64,000 nt of DNA from the NCBI GenBank assembly GCA_029207755.1, contig JARCOQ010000002.1:12105156-12169155 (forward strand). The letters are read 5' to 3'. The position numbers and the translations under genes were made by a program. The notes beneath the pieces were generated by a model. It saw only the letters and a program-made list of their open reading frames with translations, was not told the DNA's origin and ran no database searches. Below, one piece after another: positions 34,621 to 47,674 of this stretch; position 1 is the stretch's first letter; every line of letters starts with the position of its first letter. Origin of the DNA: Chamaea fasciata (taxonomy: Eukaryota > Chordata > Aves > Passeriformes > Sylviidae).

Positions 34621-37600
34621 GTTAAAAGAATTAGAGAGCAGTGTAAAATTAGATCCAAGTTTTCCATACCCTCCAGGTATAACCACCCCTTTCTGGGTGT
34701 GTACTCTGGACTTCACTGACTGTATCTTTAAGAATGAAGCGAGAGAATTTTACACCAGTCAGTAACAAAGGTACACATGACTTGAGTCACTCAGCCTTCC
34801 ACCTAAACCCAAAGAAACTGTGTAAAAGTTGCTTGAGAATGGGGAAAACTTAGGGAAGACTCCATTGTAACTCCTGGGGTCTATCGAAAGGCTGAACATG
34901 TCTTCTCCTCCATAGGGACACCTGTTGGGCAAAAAATGTAATCAATGTGTGCTGAATACTTTTATTTGGGATTAGAGCTTGTCTGTTTATTGCTCTTTTT
35001 TGCAGTCAGGTACTATCACTAGCAGTTTTATATTAATAAAGGGTGTTATTCCATAAACTGATAATGTGAGTCCTTCCTGGGGGCTGGCAGTCAAAGGCAA
35101 GTGGGGAACATACTCCGGTAAATAAGAAAACCTACTGAGGGGTTACAGAGTGGGAATACCCTCACAGGGGTCTGTCTCCCTTATGCTGTGGGGTGTGTGT
35201 CCCTAAGCATGTCAGTCAAACCACCCAATCCAGCAGGACTGTTGAGTGAAGGGTCCCCATATCCAGACACTGACAGACCAGTCGGACACAAGGGACTTGG
35301 CTTTCCTGGGGCACTGACAAACCAAGTCTCCCCTTTTCACAAGTCCACGCTCCTTCATTGTGTCCGAGTGCTAGGCTGGCTTTGAGAAATCACCTTCACC
35401 CTATTTATATTCCTGGCAGGTCCTGCAGACCTGCCTGAATGTGCCCTGTGCTCATTCTATGGTTTTAGGGATTTTTCTTTACAGTATTACATCTGCCCAC
35501 GTATCCCTATTCCATTGTGAAACCTCAAGCTCTCCCAATCAATTTTTTGCAGCTACACATTTTACCCAGCTCAAGGTCAGTTTCTACAGCCACATTTTAG
35601 GTGCCCAATCCCTCCTACCCTTGATTTCCACTGCTTATAATGTTCTCAAGTGGTGAGTTACCTTTGAGACAGAAAAGGCTCAGCATAGAGTTTCATTCAT
35701 GACAGCTGCATGCCTGGGGTTTTTCTGTTTGGTTTTGTTTATTTGGTTTTGATTTGGGGATTTTTTTAAATCTATGTGATGTTTGCTGAAGGCTTTTATA
35801 TAAAATCCGCTGATACAGCTGTAGGATGACCTGCACATTAAATCTAGGAATTTGGAGGCTGCAGAGACACATACCAGCTCCTGATCAGGGAAATATAACA
35901 CATGCAGTGCAGGTGTTTGCTGCACAGGCTGCTGGAATTCGAGCAGCCAAAAAAAACCCAAATCAACAACCCAAACCCACAAATCCCCACATACAATAGG
36001 AAAGCACCTGCCTAACACAAACTTAAAGGAGATTTTCATGTGTTTTACACTTTCACAGAATTTCAATAATTGATAAAAGCATACCTACCATCTATTCTGA
36101 TATAATTTAAGACAATAATTAAATACTACAATAATACATTTAATAAAATGTCATGTAGAATGGATATTTTTCTGTAAAAAGTAAATTTAGTGAAAGAATA
36201 ATAAACTAGTCTAATAGATAAATAAACACAAAAAAAAGTCCTTGTGAAGAAAGCACAACTTAAACTCGTATTTACTTTTCATGGTACAAGTAACTTTCTG
36301 ATCTTAATAAAAAATAAAAATTATATTTTCCTTCCTTACAATAAATCAAGCAAATTTCTATACCTTATCATAAAAAAAAGGTAAAAATAAAAAACAGGGT
36401 TTTTTACTTGTATTTTTTTACTTGTTTACTTTGGTTTGGAAGTGTGGAGGTTGGTATTTTCAGGGATAGGGAAAGTCAGAGACCCCAGTTATTGAAAGAT
36501 CAACACATAAGCTCAGAAGTCATATTCTGTGGAGTGGTTTGTTGGGTTTCAGTCTCTGATTTTTTTTTTTAATCTAGTGATTCCCATAGATTTAAATTTT
36601 GACAGAGGTTTACTATAATATTGCCTATAATTATTCCATGTTATCATGTAGTTTTAAAGGAATCTGAACCCTTAACTAAATAAACTTTTTTTTTTTTTTT
36701 TTTTAGGTTGTTTATCACCTCAGGGGTGATAGTGTCCAGTAACTAAAGTATTTACTCCCCAGGGCTTTTCTCTCCCATAGTTTTTTTCCTCAAAGAAACC
36801 ATCCTGAGTTTGGATTAACACCACAAACAGAATGACTACCATTAAAAAAAAATAATTATAAAATCATGAGGATTACTACATGCAGTGAGATATTTAAATA
36901 GGTTCAACTCAAAAATTCCCTCCTAGAAAAACAAAGATGGTGGCCATCCTACCACGCATGATGTTACTAGGGGAGTCTGGTGGGTTTCAGCTAAAAATGC
37001 AGAGGCCGAAGATGTATGTGATGGCATTCTCCGAATACAAAGCAAAAACCCAAAGTCACAGGTGGGAATAAAGAGGTAAAGTTAAGGCACTGCTGGCACA
37101 TAGACAAATTTCAGTACAATTACTCCCAATACCAAAAAGTGGAGAGAGAACATCTACTGTCGGAACACGATTCAAACTCAAATTCATCAAGACATGGTTT
37201 AGTATTAATCATTGATTACATGACACAGCTGCTCTGACAACAAAGATGTCAAACCCCTGACTCAGTCCTTCCAAAACCATATTTCTAAGGGGCAAGAAAG
37301 AGCAAAACAATGGCAAGAAAAAATAGGGGGGAAAAAGGCTATTGCAGAAAGCATTACCACTTGGAAAAAATAAATCCTTAACTAATGTAGTATTTTGGAT
37401 GGTTTTAAAGAAATAAATACACTTGGAATTTTCACTTGAATTCCGAGTGCTCTAAACACACTCCTTGGTATGCTGACTGTCCAACTCCAACCTGAAAATT
37501 TTATTCCCCCTTTGACTTTAAAGAGGCCACTGGTGTGAAACTACAATTTACATTTTAATAGAGGTCTGCTTCAAGCAATGTGTGACCTCGAACAACCAGT

Positions 37601-39428
37601 CAAGTTAACGACTATATTTCAAAATATTCCAACAAAAATTTAATGAAAAAGATATTAATACCTTCATAGGTAAAAAAAAATAGCTGCTATGAAAGTGAAA
37701 GCAGAATTAAAAAACACCTCTTTATGTGGGTTTTTGTATATTGTGTTCTTAGATCTTAATATTAGTGTTGAATATTCTTTGTTTTAAGCTTGACAAGACC
37801 AGGTAGAACAGTGGAAGAAAAAGAAGAAAATAGCAGCTGAATATCAGTCTATATAAGCAATTTGTCATAGGGAATGCTTATCATTATTTCAGGCTGATTG
37901 TCTTCTTAGGAAATAAAATTTTAATATATGCAATAGACATTTTCAGGTTACTGAGGGATTTTGATGCTCGTGATTATTCAAGGCTGATGGTCAAGCTCTG
38001 ATTATATTCCCCTCTATGGAGGGCTGAGCTACCAACCTGATTATTACAGCTAAATAAATTAATGATTGGAGTCTTGAAAGTTTTCTGAAAGACTTCCCTT
38101 TTCTTCAAAAGTTATTGCAACATCCAAATTGCTCCATTAAAATAAAAATATTTGTTGCCCTATCAAACTGAAAATCAGTTGACATTTCAAAACTGAGCAT
38201 GTACCCATTTGGCTGCTGCCTACCTGTAAGTAACCAAATAAATATTTGCCTAAGCTGATTTGGTGTAGAGAACTCTGTGGGGATAAGTATACAACAGTGC
38301 TTACAAGGAGCAGTTTGACAAGACATCCCAGCAGGGAGACATTAAGTCTGTAGTTGTTTTCTCTCAAGCACGTAAGGACAGTAAGGTCACGAAATAAGAA
38401 ATGATGGTCCATGCAGCCTGGAAAACTGGGCAGATTTCTGACTGTTACTGTGCCCTCACTTTTTAGGTGGCTGCACTTGCTGGAATGGATACCAAGGTGT
38501 TGGCAGTGCGGGCTGCAGAATGGCCCCTGTTGGGATGGAGTGTCAGAAACAAACTTTCATGGACTGAACACAGCACCCCATTCTCCATCCCCACCTGTGC
38601 CATGTGGGGTGTCTAGAGGGACGAAGAAATGTTGGGAAAGATGCAGGAGGAGAAGTTGTTTTGGTTTGCCTTTGTTCCTCATTATTCAAAGCTATTTTTA
38701 ATTAATATTCACTACATTAATGTTGTGCCAGTGATGGTTATTGGCCTGTCATCTCCCCTTTTTTTGTTTCAATACATAAGCTTTTCCTTCTTATTTTCTT
38801 CCCCATCATTGAGGGCAAGGATTCAGGACATCTGTGCAGCCCTCAAGCCCCCAGAATGACTAATTATGACTCACAGCACAACTGTGCATCTATGCTAAAT
38901 TTGTGATTCCTTTTACTAATCTCTAAATTTTGTGGAGACTTTATATAACTCAGGGCCAAAACACAAAACAATTACAATTCAACTTATAAGTGCTGGTCAA
39001 GTGAGGGGAAAAATCACTACCTTTTTATTGTTTGCTGTACAAAAACTCTCATAAACTAAATTGTTATACAACTTTGTCAATGTTTTAGTCCATTTTTATT
39101 CACATCAGAACTAGTGGAGTACAGTTTTAAATACCTTCCTTTTTCTATCTTCAAATGTCACTTCCAAGAGTCTTTATGAATGTTTCAAATGTGATAAATA
39201 TCTTGTACACACACAGAGACATCACACTTGCATCATGTCAGAGAAACTAAATGTGTCAAGAGCACAGTAATGAATAACTCCACAAACCTGGGTCATCAGC
39301 TTCTTTCAAGATCAGACAGATGTGACTTGAAAGTAGTCATCATCTAAAGGCAGCCCAAACAAGCAAAAATATCTTGGTATATCTGAAGCAATTGGGGGGT
39401 GGTGATGGGGGCAAAAAGAGTTCCGGTC
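34621..39428. other. Non-coding DNA with one GC-richer block of unknown origin
   Basis: The block at about 34750-35660 is GC-richer than its surroundings. It contains AATAAA (35036-35041) and, 37 bases on, TGGGGGCTGG (35078-35087), reminiscent of an LTR end plus a proline-type primer site, but the rest of that primer site does not match. At 38400-38870 another mildly GC-rich stretch has no recognised identity. A long A/T run lies near 36687-36706. No gene is supported. Confidence 0.4.
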
Positions 39429-39456
39429 TAGGGTTAGGGTTAGGGTTTAGGGTTAA
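39429..39456 (+). repeat. Short interstitial telomeric repeat
   Basis: TAGGG, TTAGGG, TTAGGG and TTTAGGG in series, the vertebrate telomere motif, about four and a half units with one extra T. Unique DNA on both sides rules out a chromosome end. Such short arrays are thought to arise by telomerase-assisted break repair. Confidence 0.9.
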
Positions 39457-40189
39457 TTAAATAAAATTTCTTGGTTGGATTTTTTTGTTTGGTTCATTGG
39501 TTTTAAACTCAAATGTTGATTTTTTTTAAATGAAGTGATTTCAGAAATATGATCATGAATATGTTGATATGACATATTTATATCATCATATATAGCTTAC
39601 ACTTTTTATATGTATTAAATAAACTACACATCGAGAACTAATCTAAAGAATTGTAAAATTAAGTGTTTCGGATTATTTGTGCCTAATTAATATCATCTAT
39701 TTACCACTGTAATTCTGCCAGTTACCCTTGTTTTGAAGGCTGACATCTATTACACTGTGACAGAAAAAGCCTCCTCTCTGGGGAAGTTCTGCTCAGCAAA
39801 TAATGAAGGCATGCCTGTGTTATCAACATTCTTTTTTCAAGCACAGTTCCAAAACATACCCCCGCAGTAGCTACTGTGAAGCAAATTAAATCTATCCCAG
39901 GAAAAAGTAACACAAATATCTTTGAAAATAAAAGTGCAGATATCTTAACATTTCTTACAGCCATAACCAAACTGACCATTATAATATATTTATCACATTG
40001 GAAAATTAGGTTGATACTTTGGTCTGCATAGTTCAGTCTAACATCACGACACCATTTTACATTTCTTTTTTTGTCTTTAAAATATTTCATCTCCTGTCCA
40101 AAAAAGGAGTAAAAAGGTTTGGATTCAACTTAGAAACCCTTTCTTTTCCCCTAGGATGGGGGGTTATGTGGGAGGAGGAGGAAAGACTA
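39457..40189. other. AT-rich DNA, nothing recognised
   Basis: No repeat or gene is recognised. The 122-codon - strand frame at 39722-40090 has no domain, and its length is within chance for the composition. Confidence 0.45.
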
Positions 40190-40445
40190 TTTCAGTTGGA
40201 AAAGATGCACGATGATCACCTATTCCAACTGCTTGATCTCTTCAGGTATGGCCAAAAATTCAAGGACGTCATGAAAAGACATTGTCCATATACTTCTTGA
40301 GCACAGATGGCTCTGGGTCATAGACCACCTCTCCAGGAAGTCTGTTCCAGGGTTTGACCTCCCTCTCAGTAAACAAATGCTTCCTCATGTCCAGACTGAT
40401 CCTCCCAAGGCAGAGTTTTGAACCATTATTGGCAGGTCTGTTTTA
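40190..40445 (-). mobile_element. CR1 LINE fragment, reversed
   Basis: On the + strand it reads TTGGAAAAGATGCACGATGATC, then CACCTCTCCAGGAAGTCTGTTCCAGGGTTTGACC, CTCTCAGTAAACAAATGCTTCCTCATGTCCAGACTGA and a TTTTGAACCATT word. This is the reverse complement of the standard CR1 3' region. Confidence 0.88.
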
Positions 40446-43400
40446 TCAGTGCCCAGACAGCTTTCACATGCCAATGTAGGTTGTGTCCAGTAAAATTTTT
40501 TATACAATTCCCCTGATTGTTTCAAGCACAGCAGTTATGTATCCCAAGAGACAAAATCAAACTCATTACTTCATCACAAAGTGCAGAACTGAGAAAAGAA
40601 AATTAATTTAAATTTTTCTCTAATACCAAACACAGTGTATTATAATTTGATATCCCAACAGAATCAAATTAAAACCTCTGTGACTGCACTTAACCTTAAA
40701 GATGGAATTATGAAAACCTTAAAAAACAGATAAGAGGGATAAATAAAATTTAATCCTTTTAGGCATGAGGAGAACACTGCAGAGAACCCCAATCTTAGTG
40801 AGGTATCAGTGCATATTGCTTATTAAGACAGAAAAAGTAATTGATGTGATTAAGTCGTATAGAAAGGGAAAGTATTAGAAAGAAGCAGCACTTCAAAAAT
40901 AGGAAGTTACACTTAGATAAAGAAAAGAGGATCAAATTCTGAGTGGATAAATTAAAACAAAAAAAGTGGATAAACACTGTTTCCAAATCTACCAGGAGTA
41001 AAAATATTGCAGCCTGTACATGTAGTCAGCTGATGACCAGTATAAAATGAACCTTCAAAGAGGGAAGACTACTGAAGAAATGTAGTAACTTTTTTAAAAA
41101 AAATTGTGTTCATGGAGAAGAAAAATCCAGAGATCCATGCTGGAACAATTTGTGGGAGGTTTAGCAGGTCTGCCTGAACCTGTAGTGAATATGAATTGCT
41201 AGAAAATGAAGTTTTATTTGAAGGATCTTTATCATTGTATTTAGCACCACTTTTTTTGTGAAGTGACAAAGGTTGCACAAAAAAAAAACCCAACCCCCCC
41301 CCCCCAAAAAAAACCCCCAGAAGTCCCAGGTACTATCCAGATAACTTACTTGAAGTAAATAAACCAAATGTCTATGAAAATGAAAAATGTATCAATTAAA
41401 ATACTGAAAAAAAAATCAGTTCATGTTGGATTGTTGGAAAAAGCCTCTAATTTCTTTACAAGATTAAAAACCTAGTCGACTTACTTTTCAAGAGGCTTTC
41501 CCTAAAATAAAATAGTACAAGCTTTAAAGAAACCAAGTAATCAGGGGACAAGGGAAATGTTTTGATACAGCTAAATAATTGCTATAAATAAAATGAGACA
41601 CTGATAAATTTATGCACTCATTTATCAAAATTTAAAAAAAAAAACCCAAAAAAACATGTAGAAGGCTTAATAAGAAGGAAAGTTTCCTAATCATGTCAAG
41701 TTACTGATGAAGATGACAGAAAGAAATAAACTCCAAAAGGAAATTTTAATCCCAAATGCAAGTAGAGCAACTAATAAAATTTATCATTAGCATATATATA
41801 AATGAAAGGTGCATAAGTAGTAATTCCTAATCTACATAATTCATGGAAGACATACAGTGTCTTGGGGCTGTGATAGTCCTATGAAAACTTGATCTCAAAA
41901 CTCATTAGCTGACAAAACTAAATTTGACTGTTAGAAGCTACTAAGAAACAATAGAAACACCTCCAAAAACAACATTAAATTACCATGTAAGTCTGTGGTA
42001 CATTTTTCTTTGAAGCATTGATTTCCCTGACTTAAGGTGGATTAATAAACTGGGGAAAAAAAAAATGTTTAGGAACGCCTAATCAGAAAACTCAGCTTAG
42101 TATGGTATGAGAGATCTATAAAATTCAGGAGCACAGATTATTTGTCAAGTCTTCCAACACAGGCATTAGGAAGGAGCCTACTAGTGAAAGGATGAAAGTT
42201 AGGGGAACAAGGCTGAAAACAGTAAGATAAGACAGCTTTTCACACAGAAGCACACCTGTGTAAACCCCTGCTGAGGTAGAGTAGATCCTGAAAGTTCACA
42301 CAGATTTGACGGAGGACTGGACAAGGACTGGACAGTTTTTAAGTAGAAAAAGCGCAGCAGGTTCAAGAAACTGCCAAAGCCAAAACAGTGGCCAGCAGAA
42401 CTCGCTGGGTGAAGGATGATTTCTCAGTATCACTTGATCTATTTTCTCTCTTCCTGACACACCTGCAGCTGCTGCAGGAGGAAGGTTTCTGCATGGCACA
42501 GACCCTTCCCTGGCCTGAGTCAGGGCTGATGCTCCCGAGAGCGACTGTGGAGGAGCTGTGCCTCTACAGCCCCTTGTACTAACCAGGGTATGGATGGCCT
42601 CCCCACATTTCTTGTTTCACCTTTGCACCACGAGGTTAAATCACTCAAACAGGATTTGATTAAGGTAATTATTAAATTATGCAGGTGCAGAGAAAGAGGA
42701 TCAGGGCAAGGAAGGTGCTCTTGCATTCTCACCTCAGCCTCTCAGAGGCCCCCTGATTCTTTAAAAAATTCACAGTCACTTCTGGGAAGGAAAGGGATGA
42801 TAATAATCCTTAGTGGTTTTTTAAAATATTCTCCTGCTATTCCCTTATGTTAGCAACTATTTTATATGCCTGGTCACCTCAGGGATCAATTAGACAAAAA
42901 TCTCTAGAGAAAAGTCCCAGTGCAACTTCTCCTTATGATACAACATTCCCAGAATTTCAACGTGGACCAGGCACACTTGGTGCTTTTGAAGCGCTACAGA
43001 AAAGTAAGGAAATATATTAAATAATATATTACAGACAGAACTTCTGAATCTCCTCTGTGCTAGAAGGCAGGAAAGAGACAAATAAAAAGAAGAAAAAAAA
43101 TCCCACAAGGCTTTGTCCTCAGCTTTATACATTTGCTGTAGGAATTCTTATTTTCCATTGCAGCTGTTCTCCTACATGAAGGTCCTTCTGCCATGTGCCA
43201 GCCCAACTATTAGGAAAACATTTTTTTCCTAAACATTTCATTTGACACAACCTCAATCCATTAATTAGAATTCTACTGAAAATGGAAAATTTTGGACTGA
43301 ATGATTAGCATATTAAACTCTTATATAGTTTTTGTTTACCTTAGATTAAAGTCAAAGAGGAAACCATGGAAAAAAAATTTTGTGAACATATTCTGATTTT

Positions 43401-44990
43401 ATTTCGCATACATCTGTAGACTGCACATTCCTGAAGAAAATAAAATGCAACTAGCTCAAATAGCTTTTGGGGAATTATAATGAATATTTATTTCTAATTT
43501 TATTTTCATTTCACTAACAAGAAATAATTTATTGATTCCAAAAGAAAATATTTGCTGCTCGAAGGCTTTTAGGAAAGGGAATCAGCTAGTTATACTAGAT
43601 TAACATGTCAAATTGTCGCACACATTTTCAAGCAAGGCAGTTCTCAGCTGCTTTATTGAATACAATTGACATTCTTAAATAGATACACACAGATCCTGAT
43701 TGCAGATATAAACTCCATTCATGTTGCTATTGCTGGTATTGCTGGAGCGATTTGTATATCTTATTTTCAGCCATTTCTTCCTCATGAATTCCTCAATATA
43801 GACGCAAGCTTTTAAATGCTTTTGCACTAAAATTCTTTATAACTGCCTTATAAAAGGACTTTAAATCCTTTCTTCTCTTGTGGCTGGACATCCATATGTG
43901 CTGAGACTCAGGGTACTCTTCCTTCCTCCAGAACAGCTGTTGGACATCGGCTTTGTGGAAGAAATTAACTAATCCAGGAAAGATGGAGTTAGTAAATTTT
44001 CAGTGGGAATGGGGATTGTAATTGTTTTAGTTGCCATTGAAGGAAACACTTAACTTGAGTTTTTAAAATGCTACCCCTAATAGAATCATACAATTAAAAT
44101 TTTGTTGTGAAATGGATAAATTATATAATTTCAGTGTATATTAAACATTAATGTTTTTTTTATATTTCATATTAATACCTCTTGCAATTAATTCAACAGA
44201 TTTTGTGCAAGATTTCAAAACAGATTAAAATATAATCTATTTTAGTTTTCTCTGCATTCCCATTACTGGAGTTATTGATAGATATAGCTACAGAATTTAT
44301 TCTTATTTCTTGCTTTCTTCTAAAGAATCTCTGCCACTATCAGCATATTTTGGACTTTGTCAGCTGTATTTTGCTAAAATGTTTATCATTATGCATTTTT
44401 AAAAATACATACACAGAGGATTTCCTTACTTCCTTTTCTCTATCCTATTTTTCCTCTCTTCATGCCGAGAGAAAGTGCTGGGTGGCAGACACTGGCCAAA
44501 CAAGACCACATATGTATATCTCCAGTCCATTAGAACATGCTGCTACTTGGTCTACTTATCTATGATGCTCATACTCTGTGCTTGGCAGATTCTTCCAGCA
44601 GCAGCAGTTTTTTAAAAAATCTTTTCCTATTGAGCATTATTTTTATGGGCATAGTCATTATCTGACCAATGAAAAAAAAAAAATAGGTAGAATAACCTGT
44701 TATATCCAAAAAATAATATTGGAAGGGTTTTGATTTTTTTTTTAATGATTTAATTAAGGTGATTGAAAAAATGTTGCTTTGATCTCTACACAGAATGCAA
44801 TAATAAGAATTATAGATTTTTTTTCTATCCTCAAATTTACCCAGAAGAGGGTATGAATTTCTTACTACTTGTATATTCACCTTAGGGAGGTCAGCTGTGT
44901 TCAGAGACAGTCACGGGTTTTGGAGGTTTGAGGTATTTAATGTAGCTGAGGCTGAATTTCAAGTCTATATTTAAAACTGAAATAAAATAA
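40446..44990. other. Gene-free DNA
   Basis: It includes an A-rich stretch with a 12-base C run at 41279-41318 and a GC-richer patch at 42290-42560 that I cannot identify. The small opposed frames (60-90 codons) have no domain signal. Confidence 0.45.
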
Positions 44991-45072
44991 AAAGGGAAAG
45001 GGAAAGGGAAAGGGAAAGGGAAAGGGAAAGGGAAAGGGAAAGGGAAAGGGAAAGGGAAAGGGAAAGGGAAAG
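44991..45072 (+). repeat. (GGGAAA)n hexanucleotide array, 13 GGG triplets
   Basis: From 44994 to 45068 there are thirteen GGG triplets at exact 6-base spacing, each separated by AAA, without interruption. The + strand meets the G-quadruplex pattern several times over, and the purine-only strand could also form triplex DNA. - strand frames of Pro/Phe or Leu/Ser repeats across it are artefacts. Confidence 0.97.
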
Positions 45073-46930
45073 AAATATAATTCGATGTGTTCTTGAACAG
45101 ATTTTGCACAAGCTAAGTTCTAAAAGCCTGAGTCTCCTGGGAAAATGGGCATTTCCATAGAAACACTGAAGGCATGAAACCACCATGGAAGAGCCTCTAG
45201 CAGGGGAAGTGTAGTAAAGATGTGTTGGCTGTGAATCTCAATAAACACAAAGTCTCTTGGCCCTGAACTGCTGCCTGTTTTTCTACAGTAGGTTTCTAAA
45301 CTGCAGGAGTAATGCCTGTTACTTCCGTATGTTAAAATTACTGCACCTGATGAGCTGTTAAAAGGGGTTCTAAGGAGAGAACATTGCACAGTCTTTATCT
45401 ATTAACCTTTCAAAGAGCAGAGTAGTATAGGAAAGATCCATAACTGAAGTTAAAGGGTCAGCACCTCTGCTAAGTGTAAATACAAGAAGGTACCACTGGC
45501 TGCTATTTCATTTGGGCACTTTAAATCAGCTGAAAACCCAAACTGCTTTTTCTTTTCCCTACATTCTGGGGTTTTTTTTTCCCATTTTTACTACCCACTA
45601 TTACAGTAGCTCGTCTTGGCATCACTTTATGGGGAGAGAGTGGTACTATTATACATGCCTCTTCCTAGCACTTTAGAACTGGCCTAGGAATATCTTTCTT
45701 TAATCTGAAGTATGTCACGTAAAGATTTTTTCCTATTAAATCAAAAAAAACAGTACAGCTTGCAGGAGAAGTTTAGTTCAAGCTTTGAATCCAATTTGAG
45801 TAGATATTGATTGTCTAAAGATAAATAATTATGTTGAATTATATCAAGAAATCAAAATAATAAACCCCCCTCTTTTTTACCAGTAGGACAGAAAAAAAGC
45901 TCCCAAAACCCCAAACAAAATTTAAAGATATGTATTACACTACAACTGTTTTCAGTTTAACTGTTCAATAAATGTTTTATTGTCAATAGGTCAAAACTAG
46001 GGAGAAAAAAGTATTTTTAAAAATAATGGTATTAATAATAACAATAATAATGACAACAAGAGTGTCTAATTTCCTAACTCTTGCTATTGCTTTCTACACT
46101 TACAGGGTTATTTAGGCTCTCAGCTACATGGAAGTAAGATAACAAGCAAAAGGATCCTTTCTGGATTGATAGATTGCCACAACTCCACAATTTTTCTATT
46201 ACTTCTTTGTTCTTTATTTTTTCATCTTAGTCAGAGCTTGAAGCAAACTGGGATGTGATCTTTGCATTCAGTTGCGCTACATAGTTTGTTATCAGGCTGC
46301 AGCTCAGGAGGGCCCTTGTGAAAACTTCTGCAATATGAAGTTACCTTCCATGGCAAGTGATGTTAACATTTGGCTTAGAATAATCTCTAAGTGTTCTTAG
46401 TCACTTTGTATTTGTTTCTCTGAAGGAGTTTAAATCGCAGAACATGTTGGGAGAAGTCACTGACTGAATATACCGCTGTCCCAGGACAATGGCTTGTGAA
46501 GTAAAGCAGCAAACTGGCAAACAAATTTGCTATTGTCCTGGTAACATATTTTATCTACATGATGTGTTACAATTTGGTTACCATCAAAAGTCAGCCCATT
46601 TCCTCTTGAAGATGCACCAGGCATTTTTGAGATTTGTAACTTCTCACTAAGCCTTGAATTTATGTTTCTTCTCTATGTAATGGTGGTACATCATCCTTTT
46701 CCCAAGGATAGCGATTCATCAAAAAAGAAGCAGGCCAGTGCCCAGAATGGACAGTTCCTCTCTGTTTGCTATTTCCAATAAAATTGATGATACACCTTGA
46801 CACCTTGCACAGCAAGATATTTTTTTTTTTTTAATGATAATAATATAAAATGATCCATTGAAAAAAATCTCTGGCCATTATCTATTTAGATATAAGCATT
46901 GAAGCACCTGTAGTGTTAATCATCTTTATA
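45073..46930. other. Gene-free AT-rich DNA
   Basis: Only a loose TAA-rich stretch near 46025-46055 was noted. No element is recognised. Confidence 0.5.
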
Positions 46931-47277
46931 TGACTATTACGAAGTCGCAGGGGAAACCCCAAAATAATAAAAGGAGTCGGCAGAGCAAACGCAGGTCCAA
47001 CCAATATGATTACTACTACGTTTCTCCTTTATTCTATGTAAGATGGCAGGTTTTATACACTCTATATTGTTTACACGTTTAGATACATTCTCATTGGTAC
47101 ATGGCACAGGAAAGAATGCAAACACCTATTGTTTTATAAACTGTTTAAGGTAGCTACTATGTCCACACCAATTACTATACTTGTTAAGTACTATGAAACC
47201 TTTTGACCCTTGCAACACCTTAAGTGAATATTTCTACATACGACACATACTTGGCCCTAATTTCTATCTCCGCCACA
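46931..47277 (-). mobile_element. Solo LTR, class II (alpharetrovirus-like) type, on the - strand
   Basis: On the - strand the order is TGTGGCGGAGATAG (start), TATAAAA (about 47049-47055), AATAAA (47028-47033), then a CTGCGACTTCG terminus. The short distance between TATA and AATAAA, and the compact length of about 345 bases, resemble alpharetroviral-type LTRs. No internal ERV sequence adjoins it, so it is a solo LTR. The ends are uncertain by several bases and I find no matching target duplication, so it is probably old. Confidence 0.6.
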
Positions 47278-47632
47278 ACCTCACAGGCCTCAGTGCCACG
47301 GCCTAGAGGCCTAGCATATTGCTCAGTCTGGATGATGCAAGTGCAGTTCATCTCCTACACTATTATGTAAACAGAATCCCATGATAAGGACTTGGCTAAG
47401 GAACTAAAAATAGTGTTCAACCCAAAATGATGGTTAGAATGTATTTAATGGATGCAGATGTAAGGCTTCTAGGTCTTACTGTGTCCTCATTAAATGGCAC
47501 TATGCAAAAAAGAGAAGCAGCATGGCAAGAAGTGACAAAACATACAGTGAACAGCTGGGAAAGAAGACAGAAAGTAAGACACAAATGCAGTCTCTAAAAC
47601 AATATAATAGTAGATTAAGCTCATTGTCCAGC

Positions 47633-47674
<42 letters not shown>

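Noticed and set aside
39429..39456. Chromosome end
   Set aside because: Only about 4.5 TTAGGG units, with ordinary unique DNA on both sides.
44891..45186. Pro-Phe and Leu-Ser repeat frames on the - strand
   Set aside because: Artefacts of the GGGAAA hexanucleotide array.
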